From assembly GCF_000802965.1 (NCBI RefSeq), contig NZ_JSAK01000014.1:1-64000 (forward strand): a DNA stretch of 64,000 nucleotides. Direction: 5' to 3'. The position numbers and the translations under genes were made by a program. Shown here piece by piece: positions 21,796 through 29,999 of this stretch. The DNA comes from Pseudomonas fluorescens (lineage in GTDB: Bacteria > Pseudomonadota > Gammaproteobacteria > Pseudomonadales > Pseudomonadaceae). The notes below the pieces were generated by a model. The model did not search any database, had not been told where the DNA came from, and saw only the letters and a program-made list of their open reading frames with translations. Position 1 is the stretch's first letter, and every line of letters begins with the position of its first letter.

Positions 21796-23166
21796 TCAGG
21801 AATGCGCTTGAGACAATTTGTTGTGAGTTTCAGGACCGCTGACCGGTGGCTCTTTGAGCACCACACGCTTGATCGGACCTACGATGACCAGATAGCTGAA
21901 CACCGCGACCAGTGCGTTGCAACCGACGAATACCAACGCCCATTTGAACGAACCGGTGGAGCTGATGATGTAGCCGATCACGATTGGAGTGGTGATCGAA
22001 GCGATGTTACCGAAGGTGTTGAACAGGCCACCGCTGAGACCGGCAATCTGTTTCGGCGAAGTGTCGGACACAACGGCCCAACCCAGTGCGCCTACGCCTT
22101 TGCCGAAGAAAGCCAAAGCCATGAAGCCAACGACCATCCACTCAACATCGACATAGTTGCAGGCCACGATGCTGCTGGACACCAGCAGGCCGGCAATGAT
22201 CGGTGCCTTGCGGGCGAAGGTCAGGGAATGGCCTTTGCGCAGCAGGTAATCGGAAATCACTCCGCCGAGGACGCCGCCGATAAAGCCGCAGATAGCTGGC
22301 AACGAGGCAATGAAACCGGCCTTGAGGATGGTCATGCCGCGCTCTTGAACCAGGTACACCGGGAACCAGGTCAGGAAGAAGTAGGTGATGCCGTTGATGC
22401 AGTATTGGCCCAGATACACGCCGAGCATCATGCGGTTGGTCAGCAGTTGGCGAATGTAATCCCACTTCGGACCGTCGCCCTTTTTGCCTTTGCCTTTGTC
22501 CTGGTCCATGTCGACCATGCCGCCGTTATCGGCGATGTGCTTGAACTCGGCGTCATTGATCATCGGGTGTTGGCGCGGGCTGTAGATCACCTTCAGCCAG
22601 ATGCCGGAGAAGATAATGCCGATCACGCCCATGACGATGAACACGTGCTGCCAGCCGAAGCTGTAGACGATCCAGCCCATCAGCGGTGCGAACAACACGG
22701 TGGCAAAGTATTGCGCCGAGTTGAAGATCGCCGAAGCGGTGCCACGTTCAGCCGTCGGGAACCAGGCCGCGACAATGCGCGCGTTGCCGGGGAAGGATGG
22801 CGCTTCGGCCAGGCCCACCAGGAAGCGCAGCATGAAGAGCGCGACCACTGCGGTGGACATGCCGAACTCGCCGACATAACCCTGCAGCACGGTGAACAGC
22901 GACCAGGTGAAGATGCTCAGAGCGTAGATTTTTTTCGAGCCGAAACGGTCCAGCAACCAGCCACCGGGAATTTGCCCGGCCACGTAGGCCCAACCGAATG
23001 CGGAGAAGATGTAGCCGAGGGTAACGGCGTCGATGCCGAGGTCTTTTTGCAGGCTGGAACCGGCGATAGCGATGGTCGCCCGGTCGGCGTAGTTGATCGT
23101 GGTCACCAGGAAAAGCATGAGCAGGATCAAATAGCGGACGTGAGTCGGCTTCTGAGTCGATTGCAT
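21796..23166 (-). CDS. gudP: MFS hexarate (galactarate/glucarate) permease
   Basis: A 456-residue 12-helix major facilitator of the anion:cation symporter group. It closely resembles E. coli Gud[67 protein letters not shown]. The start [10 protein letters not shown] at 23166 is used; the frame extends six codons to 23184. Neighbours garD and kdgD support uptake of galactarate and/or glucarate. The specific sugar acid is inferred. Confidence 0.92.
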   Translation of the reverse strand: MQSTQKPTHVRYLILLMLFLVTTINYADRATIAIAGSSLQKDLGIDAVTLGYIFSAFGWAYVAGQIPGGWLLDRFGSKKIYALSIFTWSLFTVLQGYVGEFGMSTAVVALFMLRFLVGLAEAPSFPGNARIVAAWFPTAERGTASAIFNSAQYFATVLFAPLMGWIVYSFGWQHVFIVMGVIGIIFSGIWLKVIYSPRQHPMINDAEFKHIADNGGMVDMDQDKGKGKKGDGPKWDYIRQLLTNRMMLGVYLGQYCINGITYFFLTWFPVYLVQERGMTILKAGFIASLPAICGFIGGVLGGVISDYLLRKGHSLTFARKAPIIAGLLVSSSIVACNYVDVEWMVVGFMALAFFGKGVGALGWAVVSDTSPKQIAGLSGGLFNTFGNIASITTPIVIGYIISSTGSFKWALVFVGCNALVAVFSYLVIVGPIKRVVLKEPPVSGPETHNKLSQAHS

Positions 23167-23216
23167 GTAGATGTACTCCCACAAATTATTTTTATGCGCG
23201 GGTGAATCTGTTTTTC

Positions 23217-23305
23217 CCTGTAGGAGCTGCCGCAGGCTGCGATCCTTTGATCTTGATCTTAAAAAACAAGATTAAAAGATCGCAGCCTGCGGCAGCTCCT
23301 ACACG
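23217..23305. repeat. REP/REPIN, family A
   Basis: Standard family A pair inside the hexarate cluster, between the dehydrogenase and permease genes. It may act as an mRNA 3' end or partial terminator there. Confidence 0.85.
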
Positions 23306-23338
23306 GTATCCGGCGCCACCGAGGTGGTGCCGGGTGGA

Positions 23339-24784
23339 TCAGGAGCCGATGTAGGAGGTTTTCACGACCGTGTAGAACTCTTGCGCATAGCGACCTTGCT
23401 CACGCGAGCCATAGGATGAACCTTTACGGCCACCGAACGGAACGTGGTAATCGACGCCGGCAGTCGGCAGGTTGACCATTACCATCCCGGCCTGGGAGTG
23501 GCGCTTGAAGTGGTTCGCGTACTTCAACGAAGTGGTGGCGATGCCCGCCGACAGACCGAACTCGGTGTCGTTGGCCATGGCCAGCGCAGCTTCGTAATCG
23601 GCGACGCGAACGATGTTGGCCACCGGACCGAAGATCTCTTCGCGGCTGATACGCATCGACGCTTCGCTGTCGGCAAACAGCGTTGGCGCGAGGAAGTAAC
23701 CTTCGGTATCGCAAGTCACCAGACCGCCGCCGCTGACCAGACGTGCACCTTCGGACTGGCCGATGTCGATGTACTTCATGTCTTGTTCAAGCTGCGCTTG
23801 CGAGACCACCGGACCGATGTCAGTGCCGGTTTTCAACGCGTGGCCGACCTTGATCGACTTCATGCGCTCGGCCATGGCTTCGACGAATTTGTCGTGAATC
23901 CCGGCGGTGACGATGAAGCGGCTCGAGGCGGTGCAACGCTGGCCGGTGGAGTAGAACGCGCTCTGTACCGACAGCTCGACCGCTTGCTTGAGGTCGGCGT
24001 CGTCGAGAATGATCTGCGGGTTCTTGCCGCCCATTTCCAGCTGAACTTTGGCCTGACGCGACACGCAGCTGACAGCGATCTGACGACCAACACCCACGGA
24101 ACCGGTGAAGCTGATGCCGTCGACTTTCGGGCTATGGACCAGTGCATCGCCAACCACGCGACCACTGCCCATCACCAGGTTGAACACACCGGCCGGGAAG
24201 CCCGCGCGGGAGATGATTTCGGCCAGGGCCCAGGCGCAACCCGGTACCAGGTCAGCAGGTTTCAGCACGACGCAGTTGCCGTAGGCCAGGGCCGGGGCGA
24301 TTTTCCACGACGGGATGGCAATCGGGAAGTTCCACGGGGTGATCAGACCGACCACGCCCAGAGCTTCGCGGGTGACTTCAACGTTGACGCCCGGACGCAC
24401 CGACGGCAGATAGTCGCCGGACAGGCGCAGGCATTCGCCGGCGAAGAACTTGAAGATGTTGCCGGCGCGGGTCACTTCGCCAATGGCCTCGGGCAGGGTC
24501 TTGCCCTCTTCCCGGGCCAGCAGGGTGCCGAGCTCTTCGCGACGGGCGAGAATTTCAGTGCCGACTTTATCCAGGGAATCGTGACGCGCCTGAATGCCGG
24601 AAGTGGACCATGCCGGGAACGCGGCACGGGCGGCGTCGATGGCGGCGTTGACCTGAGCCAGGTCAGCCTTGGCGTAATCGCCGATGGTGTCGGTCAGTTC
24701 GGACGGGTTGATGTTGGCCGAGTAATCGCCACCGGCAACCCATTCGCCATTGATGTAGTTATCGAAACGCTTTGCATCTGCCAC
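23339..24784 (-). CDS. Alpha-ketoglutarate semialdehyde dehydrogenase (aldehyde dehydrogenase family)
   Basis: A 481-residue NAD(P)+ aldehyde dehydrogenase. Cofactor and catalytic motifs are present: [26 protein letters not shown] (general-base Glu) and [14 protein letters not shown] (nucleophile Cys near residue 285). Context with kdgD indicates oxidation of 2,5-dioxopentanoate to alpha-ketoglutarate, the last step of the non-cleaving hexarate pathway. A hairpin terminator sits just upstream, between kdgD and this gene. Confidence 0.94.
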   Translation of the reverse strand: MADAKRFDNYINGEWVAGGDYSANINPSELTDTIGDYAKADLAQVNAAIDAARAAFPAWSTSGIQARHDSLDKVGTEILARREELGTLLAREEGKTLPEAIGEVTRAGNIFKFFAGECLRLSGDYLPSVRPGVNVEVTREALGVVGLITPWNFPIAIPSWKIAPALAYGNCVVLKPADLVPGCAWALAEIISRAGFPAGVFNLVMGSGRVVGDALVHSPKVDGISFTGSVGVGRQIAVSCVSRQAKVQLEMGGKNPQIILDDADLKQAVELSVQSAFYSTGQRCTASSRFIVTAGIHDKFVEAMAERMKSIKVGHALKTGTDIGPVVSQAQLEQDMKYIDIGQSEGARLVSGGGLVTCDTEGYFLAPTLFADSEASMRISREEIFGPVANIVRVADYEAALAMANDTEFGLSAGIATTSLKYANHFKRHSQAGMVMVNLPTAGVDYHVPFGGRKGSSYGSREQGRYAQEFYTVVKTSYIGS

Positions 24785-24802
24785 TTTAAGATCTCCTCAC
24801 GC

Positions 24803-24830
24803 AAAAGGCCGCTGATCGCTCAGCGGCCTT
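24803..24830 (-). terminator. Intercistronic intrinsic terminator-like hairpin
   Basis: A perfect 9-bp stem (GGCCGCTGA / TCAGCGGCC, 24807-24828) with loop TCGC, followed on the minus strand by TTTT. It lies between kdgD and the dehydrogenase gene, so it probably attenuates read-through. Confidence 0.7.
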
Positions 24831-24845
24831 ACTTAATCGGATGTG

Positions 24846-25757
24846 TTACTGCGCACCCTGCTTGTCGATCAACGCGGCGAGCATTTCGTACTCTTCGCCG
24901 GTCAGGTCGGTCAGCGGTGCACGCACAGGACCTGCGTCGTAGCCGGCAATTTTTGCCCCGGCCTTGACGATGCTCACCGCGTAGCCAGCCTTGCGGTTAC
25001 GGATGTCCAGGTACGGCAGGAAGAAGTCGTCGATGATCTTGCCAACGGTGGCGTGATCTTCACGAGCGATCGCGTGGTAGAAGTCCATCGCGGTTTTCGG
25101 GATGAAGTTGAACACTGCCGAGGAGTAGACCGGCACGCCCAGCGCCTTGTAGGCCGCGGCATAGACTTCAGCGGTCGGCAAACCGCCCAGGTAGCTGAAG
25201 CGATCACCGAGGCGGCGACGGATCGACACCATCAACTCGATATCGCCCAGGCCATCCTTGTAGCCGATCAGGTTCGGGCAACGCTCGGCCAGACGCTCCA
25301 GCAGCGGCGCGGTCAGGCGGCAGACGTTACGGTTGTAAACCACTACGCCGATGTTGACCGATTTGCACACGGCTTCAACGTGGGCGGCAACGCCGTCCTG
25401 GCTGGCTTCGGTCAGGTAGTGCGGCAGCAGCAACAGGCCTTTGGCACCCAGACGCTCGGCTTCCTGAGCGTATTCGATGGCTTGACGGGTCGAACCGCCC
25501 ACGCCGGCGAGGATTGGCACGCTGGTGGCGCAGGTGTCGACGGCAGTCTTGATGATTTCCGAATATTCGCTGGCCGCCAGAGAGAAGAACTCACCGGTGC
25601 CGCCTGCGGCGAACAGAGCCGAGGCGCCGTATGGGGCCAGCCATTCGAGACGCTTGATGTAACCAGCGCGGTTGAAATCGCCCTGGGCATTGAAATCGGT
25701 GACCGGGAAAGACAGCAGGCCGGAAGAGAGGATGGACTTCAGTTCTTGTGGATTCAT
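24846..25757 (-). CDS. kdgD: 5-dehydro-4-deoxyglucarate dehydratase
   Basis: A 303-residue DHDPS/NAL-family enzyme that dehydrates and decarboxylates 5-keto-4-deoxy-glucarate to alpha-ketoglutarate semialdehyde. The Schiff-base lysine is in [10 protein letters not shown] (near residue 185), and the family YNRN segment ([11 protein letters not shown]) precedes it. First gene of the minus-strand hexarate cluster; a palindromic operator lies about 60-80 bp upstream. Confidence 0.95.
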   Translation of the reverse strand: MNPQELKSILSSGLLSFPVTDFNAQGDFNRAGYIKRLEWLAPYGASALFAAGGTGEFFSLAASEYSEIIKTAVDTCATSVPILAGVGGSTRQAIEYAQEAERLGAKGLLLLPHYLTEASQDGVAAHVEAVCKSVNIGVVVYNRNVCRLTAPLLERLAERCPNLIGYKDGLGDIELMVSIRRRLGDRFSYLGGLPTAEVYAAAYKALGVPVYSSAVFNFIPKTAMDFYHAIAREDHATVGKIIDDFFLPYLDIRNRKAGYAVSIVKAGAKIAGYDAGPVRAPLTDLTGEEYEMLAALIDKQGAQ

Positions 25758-25815
25758 TATTCGAACACCCTGGGTAGCAACGTTTATGTGTGAGAAAACC
25801 GTTCAGCCTTCGCCG

Positions 25816-25839
25816 AAGTTGTAGGTCATCGTACAACTT
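25816..25839. promoter_or_regulatory. Palindromic operator upstream of kdgD (probable GntR/FCD site)
   Basis: Perfect 8-bp arms AAGTTGTA and TACAACTT flank the 8-nt centre GGTCATCG. It lies about 60 bp before the kdgD ATG. The right half, GGTCATCGTACAAC, reappears with one change on the minus strand at 27493-27506, upstream of the adjacent GntR-family gene. Size and symmetry fit a FadR-subfamily dimer site. Binding is inferred. Confidence 0.65.
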
Positions 25840-26133
25840 AAAAAATAACCGTCAACTGCATTTCATCGCTGAGGGTGAAAATTGTTCGACAAATACTCGT
25901 GAACGCCCTGCTTCAAGGCATTTACTGGAGGCTGGAAAAATGATGGAGCTTCAGTTGATGCGAATCCGAGTGGTACGTCGTCTTAGGATTTAAAAACGCA
26001 GCGAAACCATTCGTCGAAACTGTAATTTCTATCAGTTTCGGATGGCGCATCTGAAGGGGATAACTCTCTGACTGTGAGCTTGGGTTGAGCTGCACCCCAT
26101 TACGCCAGGCTCGACATTCAAAGGAGCCACATC
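25840..26133. other. Intergenic interval, AT-richer, no gene recognised
   Basis: About 290 bp between the kdgD operator and the small plus-strand gene at 26134. It reads visibly AT-richer than its surroundings. A 67-codon open frame at 25790-25993 has no plausible ribosome site or recognisable product. It probably holds the promoter of the downstream small gene. Confidence 0.4.
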
Positions 26134-26508
26134 ATGGCACTTGAAGCCCCAACGCTTACACAATTCCCAACCCCAAACGCCGATCAGGAGATTGTCGTGG
26201 CGTTGTCAAAGCTCAAAGGAGATCTGGAAGTAGGCATTCCTGATTCCGCCTATTCCTCACCATTAAACGAAGCATTGGCAATCTTGAACTTGGGCAAAGG
26301 CGACCAGGAATGGCGGGGTAACAAGACCCCTACCGGACAATACAGCGAAGAAACTGACGACGTCGAAAGAACGCCAAACCTGAGAGTTTACGTCGCGAGA
26401 GAAGAGCTGGAGAGATACGTGAACAAGCCAGTCACGCTGTGTTACGAGATCGGCGGCGAGAACGAGCCACAAACCAGTGTGCCGCTGACGTTGCGCATCG
26501 AACCGTAG
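26134..26508 (+). CDS. Hypothetical protein, possible single Ig-like domain
   Basis: A 124-residue protein that I do not recognise. The ATG has a good AAGGAG ribosome site 8 nt upstream. There is no signal peptide or membrane helix. The C-terminal half (L-R-V-Y-V-A-R-E-E-L-E-R-Y, then CYEIGGENEPQTSVPLTLRIEP) has the alternating pattern of a beta-sandwich edge. It recalls repeat units in large Pseudomonas Ig-like-repeat proteins; this is a weak resemblance, not an assignment. The base composition is less GC-rich than neighbours. It splits kdgD from its putative regulator, which suggests insertion or a remnant of a larger gene. Confidence 0.6.
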   Translation: MALEAPTLTQFPTPNADQEIVVALSKLKGDLEVGIPDSAYSSPLNEALAILNLGKGDQEWRGNKTPTGQYSEETDDVERTPNLRVYVAREELERYVNKPVTLCYEIGGENEPQTSVPLTLRIEP

Positions 26509-26689
26509 CTCACACCCCAATCACCGCGATGGACTTCGGCCTCCATCTGCAGATCGGCGATTGGGTCGAATTTGAACAGCTGTCGGGGTCCTCCTGGGAA
26601 GTCATCCGAACAAAAATTCTATGTGTAGGGTGACTACACCAAAGAGCATGCCGATTACTTGACCGAACGGTGGAAGATCCTGAACGTCC
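26509..26689. other. Possible coding remnant between the hypothetical gene and the GntR gene
   Basis: Short open stretches on the plus strand look protein-like: MDFGLHLQIGDWVEFEQLSG from 26529, and T-K-E-H-A-D-Y-L-T-E-R-W-K-I-L-N-V-P after 26638. They are separated by a stop and a palindrome. No complete gene is present, so decayed coding sequence is a reasonable inference. Confidence 0.3.
26623..26639. other. Perfect palindrome GTGTAG-5 nt-CTACAC
   Basis: Six-base perfect arms around GGTGA, in the gap between the hypothetical gene and the regulator stop. No U-tract follows on either strand. Function unknown. Confidence 0.35.
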
Positions 26690-27448
26690 CTATACCCGCT
26701 GCGCCTCAGCCTCTTCATGCGCATGACGCAACCGCTCACGGCTGTTGGTCAGGTGCAAGCGCATGGCCGCGCGCGCGGCGTCGGAGTCCTGGCGGGCGAT
26801 CGCGTCGAAGATCTCTTCGTGCTCGCGGCTCAGGCGATTCATGTAGTGCTGTTGATCGTCATGGGCCAGCCGCGCGGAGTTGAGGCGGGTGCGCGGAATG
26901 ATGCTGGTGCCCAGGTGCGTCATGATGTCGGTGAAGTAGCGGTTGCCGGTCGCCAGGGCGATCTGCAAGTGGAACTGGAAGTCCGAGGCCACCGCATCGC
27001 TGGCGTGGGAAACACTTTCGTTCAGTGCATCCAGTGCCGCGCGCATCAGCGCCAACTGCTCAGGGCTGCGACGTTGTGCGGCCAGGCCGGCGGATTCCAC
27101 TTCGAGGCTGATGCGCAACTCCAGAATCGCCAGCACGTCACGCAGCGTGACCACGGTCGCCGGGTCGATGCGAAAACCGCTCGGGCTCGGGGTATCGAGG
27201 ACGAAGGTGCCGATGCCGTGGCGGGTTTCCACCTGCCCGGCCGCCTGCAAACGGGAAATCGCCTCGCGCACGACCGTGCGGCTGACGCCATGGGCATCCA
27301 TGATCGCCGACTCGGTGGGCAACTTGTCGCCCCGCTTGAGGTGACCGTCGCGGATCTGCTCGGACAGCACCGTCACCAGTTCCTGCGCGAGACTGCGGCG
27401 CTTGCGAGGGAGGCGTGGTACGTCGTTCGGGTTTTCCATGGTGAACAT
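26690..27448 (-). CDS. GntR family (FadR/FCD subfamily) transcriptional regulator
   Basis: About 252 residues. An N-terminal winged helix-turn-helix (KLPTESAIMDAHGVSRTVVREAISRL, near residues 45-70, then GQVETRHGIGTFV) is followed by an FCD effector domain (residues about 100-230) containing the conserved Asp/His metal-site pattern around DFQFHLQIALATGN. The start is taken at 27448 (MFTMENP); MENPND at 27439 or the longer frame to 27481 are possible. Given the neighbours it probably represses the hexarate genes and releases DNA on binding a pathway acid; this is inference supported by the shared operator sequence. Confidence 0.92.
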   Translation of the reverse strand: MFTMENPNDVPRLPRKRRSLAQELVTVLSEQIRDGHLKRGDKLPTESAIMDAHGVSRTVVREAISRLQAAGQVETRHGIGTFVLDTPSPSGFRIDPATVVTLRDVLAILELRISLEVESAGLAAQRRSPEQLALMRAALDALNESVSHASDAVASDFQFHLQIALATGNRYFTDIMTHLGTSIIPRTRLNSARLAHDDQQHYMNRLSREHEEIFDAIARQDSDAARAAMRLHLTNSRERLRHAHEEAEAQRV

Positions 27449-27492
27449 CTGTCTCGAAAAATTCGGCTGAAACCGCATCATAGCTCAACGCG

Positions 27493-27506
27493 GTTGTACG
27501 ATCACC
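27493..27506 (-). promoter_or_regulatory. Half-operator upstream of the GntR gene
   Basis: On the minus strand it reads GGTGATCGTACAAC, 13 of 14 identical to GGTCATCGTACAAC in the kdgD palindrome, about 45 bp before the regulator's start. It suggests autoregulation by the same protein. Confidence 0.5.
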
Positions 27507-27512
27507 ACCGCC

Positions 27513-27604
27513 CTGTAGGAGCTGGCTTGCCAGCGATGGCCATAACGCGGTTTGTGTATGGAACTGCGCTATCGTTCATCGCTGGCAAGCCAGCTCCTAA
27601 AGGG
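27513..27604. repeat. REP/REPIN, family D variant
   Basis: Arms TGTAGGAGCTGGCTTGCCAG and CTGGCAAGCCAGCTCCTA in inverted orientation, between the GntR gene and the ABC exporter stop. Related copies: 46072, 51564 and 60173. Confidence 0.85.
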
Positions 27605-27613
27605 GCAGGGTGT

Positions 27614-29341
27614 TTATGCGGGCACGGTTTGATCCACCAGGTGGCCATTCTCTATACGAATGTGCCGTGGGTGGAATCGTTTCAAGCTGCTGCGATGCCC
27701 GACGCTGACAATGCTCAACCCCGGCAACTCATCAATCAGCGCCTGATACAGCGACGCTTCATCCTCCTCGTCCATCGCTGAAGTCGCTTCGTCCATGTAC
27801 AGCCATTGCGGCGCATAAAGCAGCGCGCGGGCGAAGGCCAGGCGTTGCTGCTCGCCCGGCGACAGCATGCGCTGCCAGTGATTGGCTTCATCCAGACGCG
27901 CCACCAGATGCGGCAAACGGCAGGTTTCCAGCACTTGGGCGTAGCGCTCTTGCGGATAGGTTTCGCCAGGCTGTGGATAACTCAGCGCCTCACGCAATGT
28001 GCCAATCGGCAGATACGGTTTCTGCGGCAAGAACAGGTAACGCGCCGCTGGCAGGCGAATACTGCCGTGACCCGCCGGCCACAAATGCCCCATCGCCCGC
28101 AGCAGGGTCGACTTGCCGCTGCCGGAGCGGCCGCTGAGCATCACGCGCTCGCCCTCCTCCACGGTCATGTCGGCGTTGGTCAACAGGTGACGGCCGTCAG
28201 CCAGGTCCAGGCCAAGGTCGTGCACCTTCAACACTGAACCGGTGTTTTGCACATCAATGGCCGGCGGCCGTTGTTCGATGTCAGTCATGGCCTGACGGAA
28301 ACTGAGCAGACGATCGCAGGTGGCGCGCCATGAGGCGAGGCTCTGGTACGCGGTAATGAACCAGCTGAAACTGTCCTGGACATTGCCGAACGCCGAGCTG
28401 ATTTGCATCAGCTCACCGAGTTCGATCTTGCCGGCGAGGTAACGCGGCGCGGCCACCATGAACGGGAAGATAACGGCGGCTTGTTCATACCCGGAGGTGA
28501 AGAACGTCAGACGCTTGGACACCTTCATGATGTCCCAGAAGTTGTGCCAGACCATGCCGAAGCGGCTGCTCAAACGACGGTTTTCGTTCGGTTCGCCGTT
28601 GTACAACGCGATGCTTTCGGCATTCTCACGAATCCGCACCATGGAGAAACGCAAGTCGGCTTCGAAGCGTTGTTGCCGGTTGTTCAGGCCAATCAAGCGA
28701 CGACCGATCAAATGCGTCAGCCAGCTCCCCACCACTGCATAAACCAGCACGCACCAGAACATGTAGCCAGGAATGGTCACACCGAACACTTCGATGCTGC
28801 CCGACACACCCCAGAGGATGATCGAGAACGACACCAGGCTGACGATATTGCGCAGCAGGCCAATGCCCAGACTCAAGGTGTCAGAGGTGAAGCTGTTGAG
28901 GTCTTCGGAAATCCGCTGGTCCGGGTTATCGGTGTAACCACCCTGCTCCAACTGGTAGTAATTCTTGTTGCCGAGCCAACGGTTGAAATGCTTTTCAGTG
29001 AGCCACGCCCGCCAGCGAATCGTCAGCATCTGCGTCAGGTACAGACGGTACACCGCACCGACAATCGCCACCGCGGCAATGCCGCAGAAATACAGGATCA
29101 GCCGCCAGAACGCCTCCTCGTCCTTTTGTTGCAACGCGTTGTAGAAATCCTTGTACCAGGTGTTGAACCACACCGAGATCCCCACGCTGATCAGCGACAG
29201 CGCAATTACGGCGATCAGCAACGTCCAGGCCTTGACCTTCTCTTCACTGCGCCAGTAAGGCGTGATCATCGCCCACACTTTGCTAAAAAACTGCCCGCGC
29301 ACAGTATCGTTGACCGCGGAATACTCAGCGTTCTGATTCAT
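27614..29341 (-). CDS. ABC transporter, fused permease/ATPase (SbmA/BacA-like, YddA type)
   Basis: A 575-residue half-size ABC protein. The N-terminal SbmA/BacA-like membrane domain has about six helices (for example TLLIAVIALSLISVGISVWF, GIAAVAIVGAVYRLYL). The ATPase domain starts near residue 375 with Walker A SGRSGSGKSTLLRA, signature LSPGEQQRLAFARAL and Walker B LYMDEATSAMDEE. It should act as a homodimeric exporter or peptide/vitamin B12-type carrier; the substrate is not evident. Transcribed on its own, downstream of the roxR terminator. Confidence 0.9.
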   Translation of the reverse strand: MNQNAEYSAVNDTVRGQFFSKVWAMITPYWRSEEKVKAWTLLIAVIALSLISVGISVWFNTWYKDFYNALQQKDEEAFWRLILYFCGIAAVAIVGAVYRLYLTQMLTIRWRAWLTEKHFNRWLGNKNYYQLEQGGYTDNPDQRISEDLNSFTSDTLSLGIGLLRNIVSLVSFSIILWGVSGSIEVFGVTIPGYMFWCVLVYAVVGSWLTHLIGRRLIGLNNRQQRFEADLRFSMVRIRENAESIALYNGEPNENRRLSSRFGMVWHNFWDIMKVSKRLTFFTSGYEQAAVIFPFMVAAPRYLAGKIELGELMQISSAFGNVQDSFSWFITAYQSLASWRATCDRLLSFRQAMTDIEQRPPAIDVQNTGSVLKVHDLGLDLADGRHLLTNADMTVEEGERVMLSGRSGSGKSTLLRAMGHLWPAGHGSIRLPAARYLFLPQKPYLPIGTLREALSYPQPGETYPQERYAQVLETCRLPHLVARLDEANHWQRMLSPGEQQRLAFARALLYAPQWLYMDEATSAMDEEDEASLYQALIDELPGLSIVSVGHRSSLKRFHPRHIRIENGHLVDQTVPA

Positions 29342-29356
29342 GGATAAGGCTCGATA

Positions 29357-29398
29357 AAGAAAAAAACATGCACGAACCGATCATAGATGATCGGTTCG
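29357..29398 (-). terminator. Intrinsic terminator downstream of roxR
   Basis: An 11-bp perfect stem (CGAACCGATCA / TGATCGGTTCG, 29373-29398) with a 4-nt loop. On the minus strand a T-rich run follows about 8 nt after the stem. It separates roxR from the ABC exporter gene. Confidence 0.65.
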
Positions 29399-29438
29399 GT
29401 TTGTCGCGAGGAGCGGCCCGCATTCGTTCAGCGCAGGT

Positions 29439-29999
29439 TCAGCGACGGACGGGACGCTTCTGCAGTTTGCGCTGCAGCGTGCGGCGGTGCATGCCCAGGG
29501 CACGGGCAGTGGCGGAGATGTTGCCTTCGTGTTCGGTCAACACGCGCTGGATGTGTTCCCACTGCAAGCGGTCCACGGACATCGGGTTTTCCGGTACCAG
29601 GCTGTCGAGGTCGGCATGCTCGGAAAGCAATGCAGCCAGCACGTCGTCGGCGTCGGCCGGTTTGCACAGGTAGTTGCAGGCGCCACGCTTGATCGCCTCG
29701 ACGGCGGTGGCAATGCTCGAATAACCGGTGAGGATGACTACGCGCATTTCCGGGTCCATTTCCAGCAACTTGGGCAGCAGCACCAGGCCCGAATCGCCGT
29801 CCATTTTCAGGTCCAGGGCGGCGTAGTCCGGCAGATCGGCCTTGGCCAGTTCCAGGCCCTCTTCGGCGGAACCGGCGGTGCTGACGCGAAAACCACGGCG
29901 GGCCATGGCGCGAGCCATGACGCGGGTAAACGTTGCGTCGTCATCGACCAGCAGCAAATGCGGCAGCTCTTCGCCTTCGACTTGGATTTCGTCACTCAT
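29439..29999 (-). CDS. roxR: Redox response regulator RoxR (RegA/PrrA/ActR family)
   Basis: A 186-residue response regulator. The receiver domain has the acidic pair in LLLVDDDATFTRV, a phospho-acceptor Asp in LDLKMDGDSG, Thr in ILTGYSSIATAV and Lys in YLCKPAD. A Fis-type helix-turn-helix ends the protein (GNISATARALGMHRRTLQRKLQK). This matches RegA/ActR/RoxR, which in Pseudomonas regulates the cyanide-insensitive oxidase and other respiratory genes. The start at 29999 has GGAG 8 nt upstream and overlaps the roxS stop by 8 nt. Confidence 0.95.
   Translation of the reverse strand: MSDEIQVEGEELPHLLLVDDDATFTRVMARAMARRGFRVSTAGSAEEGLELAKADLPDYAALDLKMDGDSGLVLLPKLLEMDPEMRVVILTGYSSIATAVEAIKRGACNYLCKPADADDVLAALLSEHADLDSLVPENPMSVDRLQWEHIQRVLTEHEGNISATARALGMHRRTLQRKLQKRPVRR

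Noticed and set aside
25790-25993. A 67-codon ORF upstream of the orphan gene
   Set aside because: It begins inside the kdgD promoter, overlaps the operator palindrome, has no ribosome site and no recognisable sequence.
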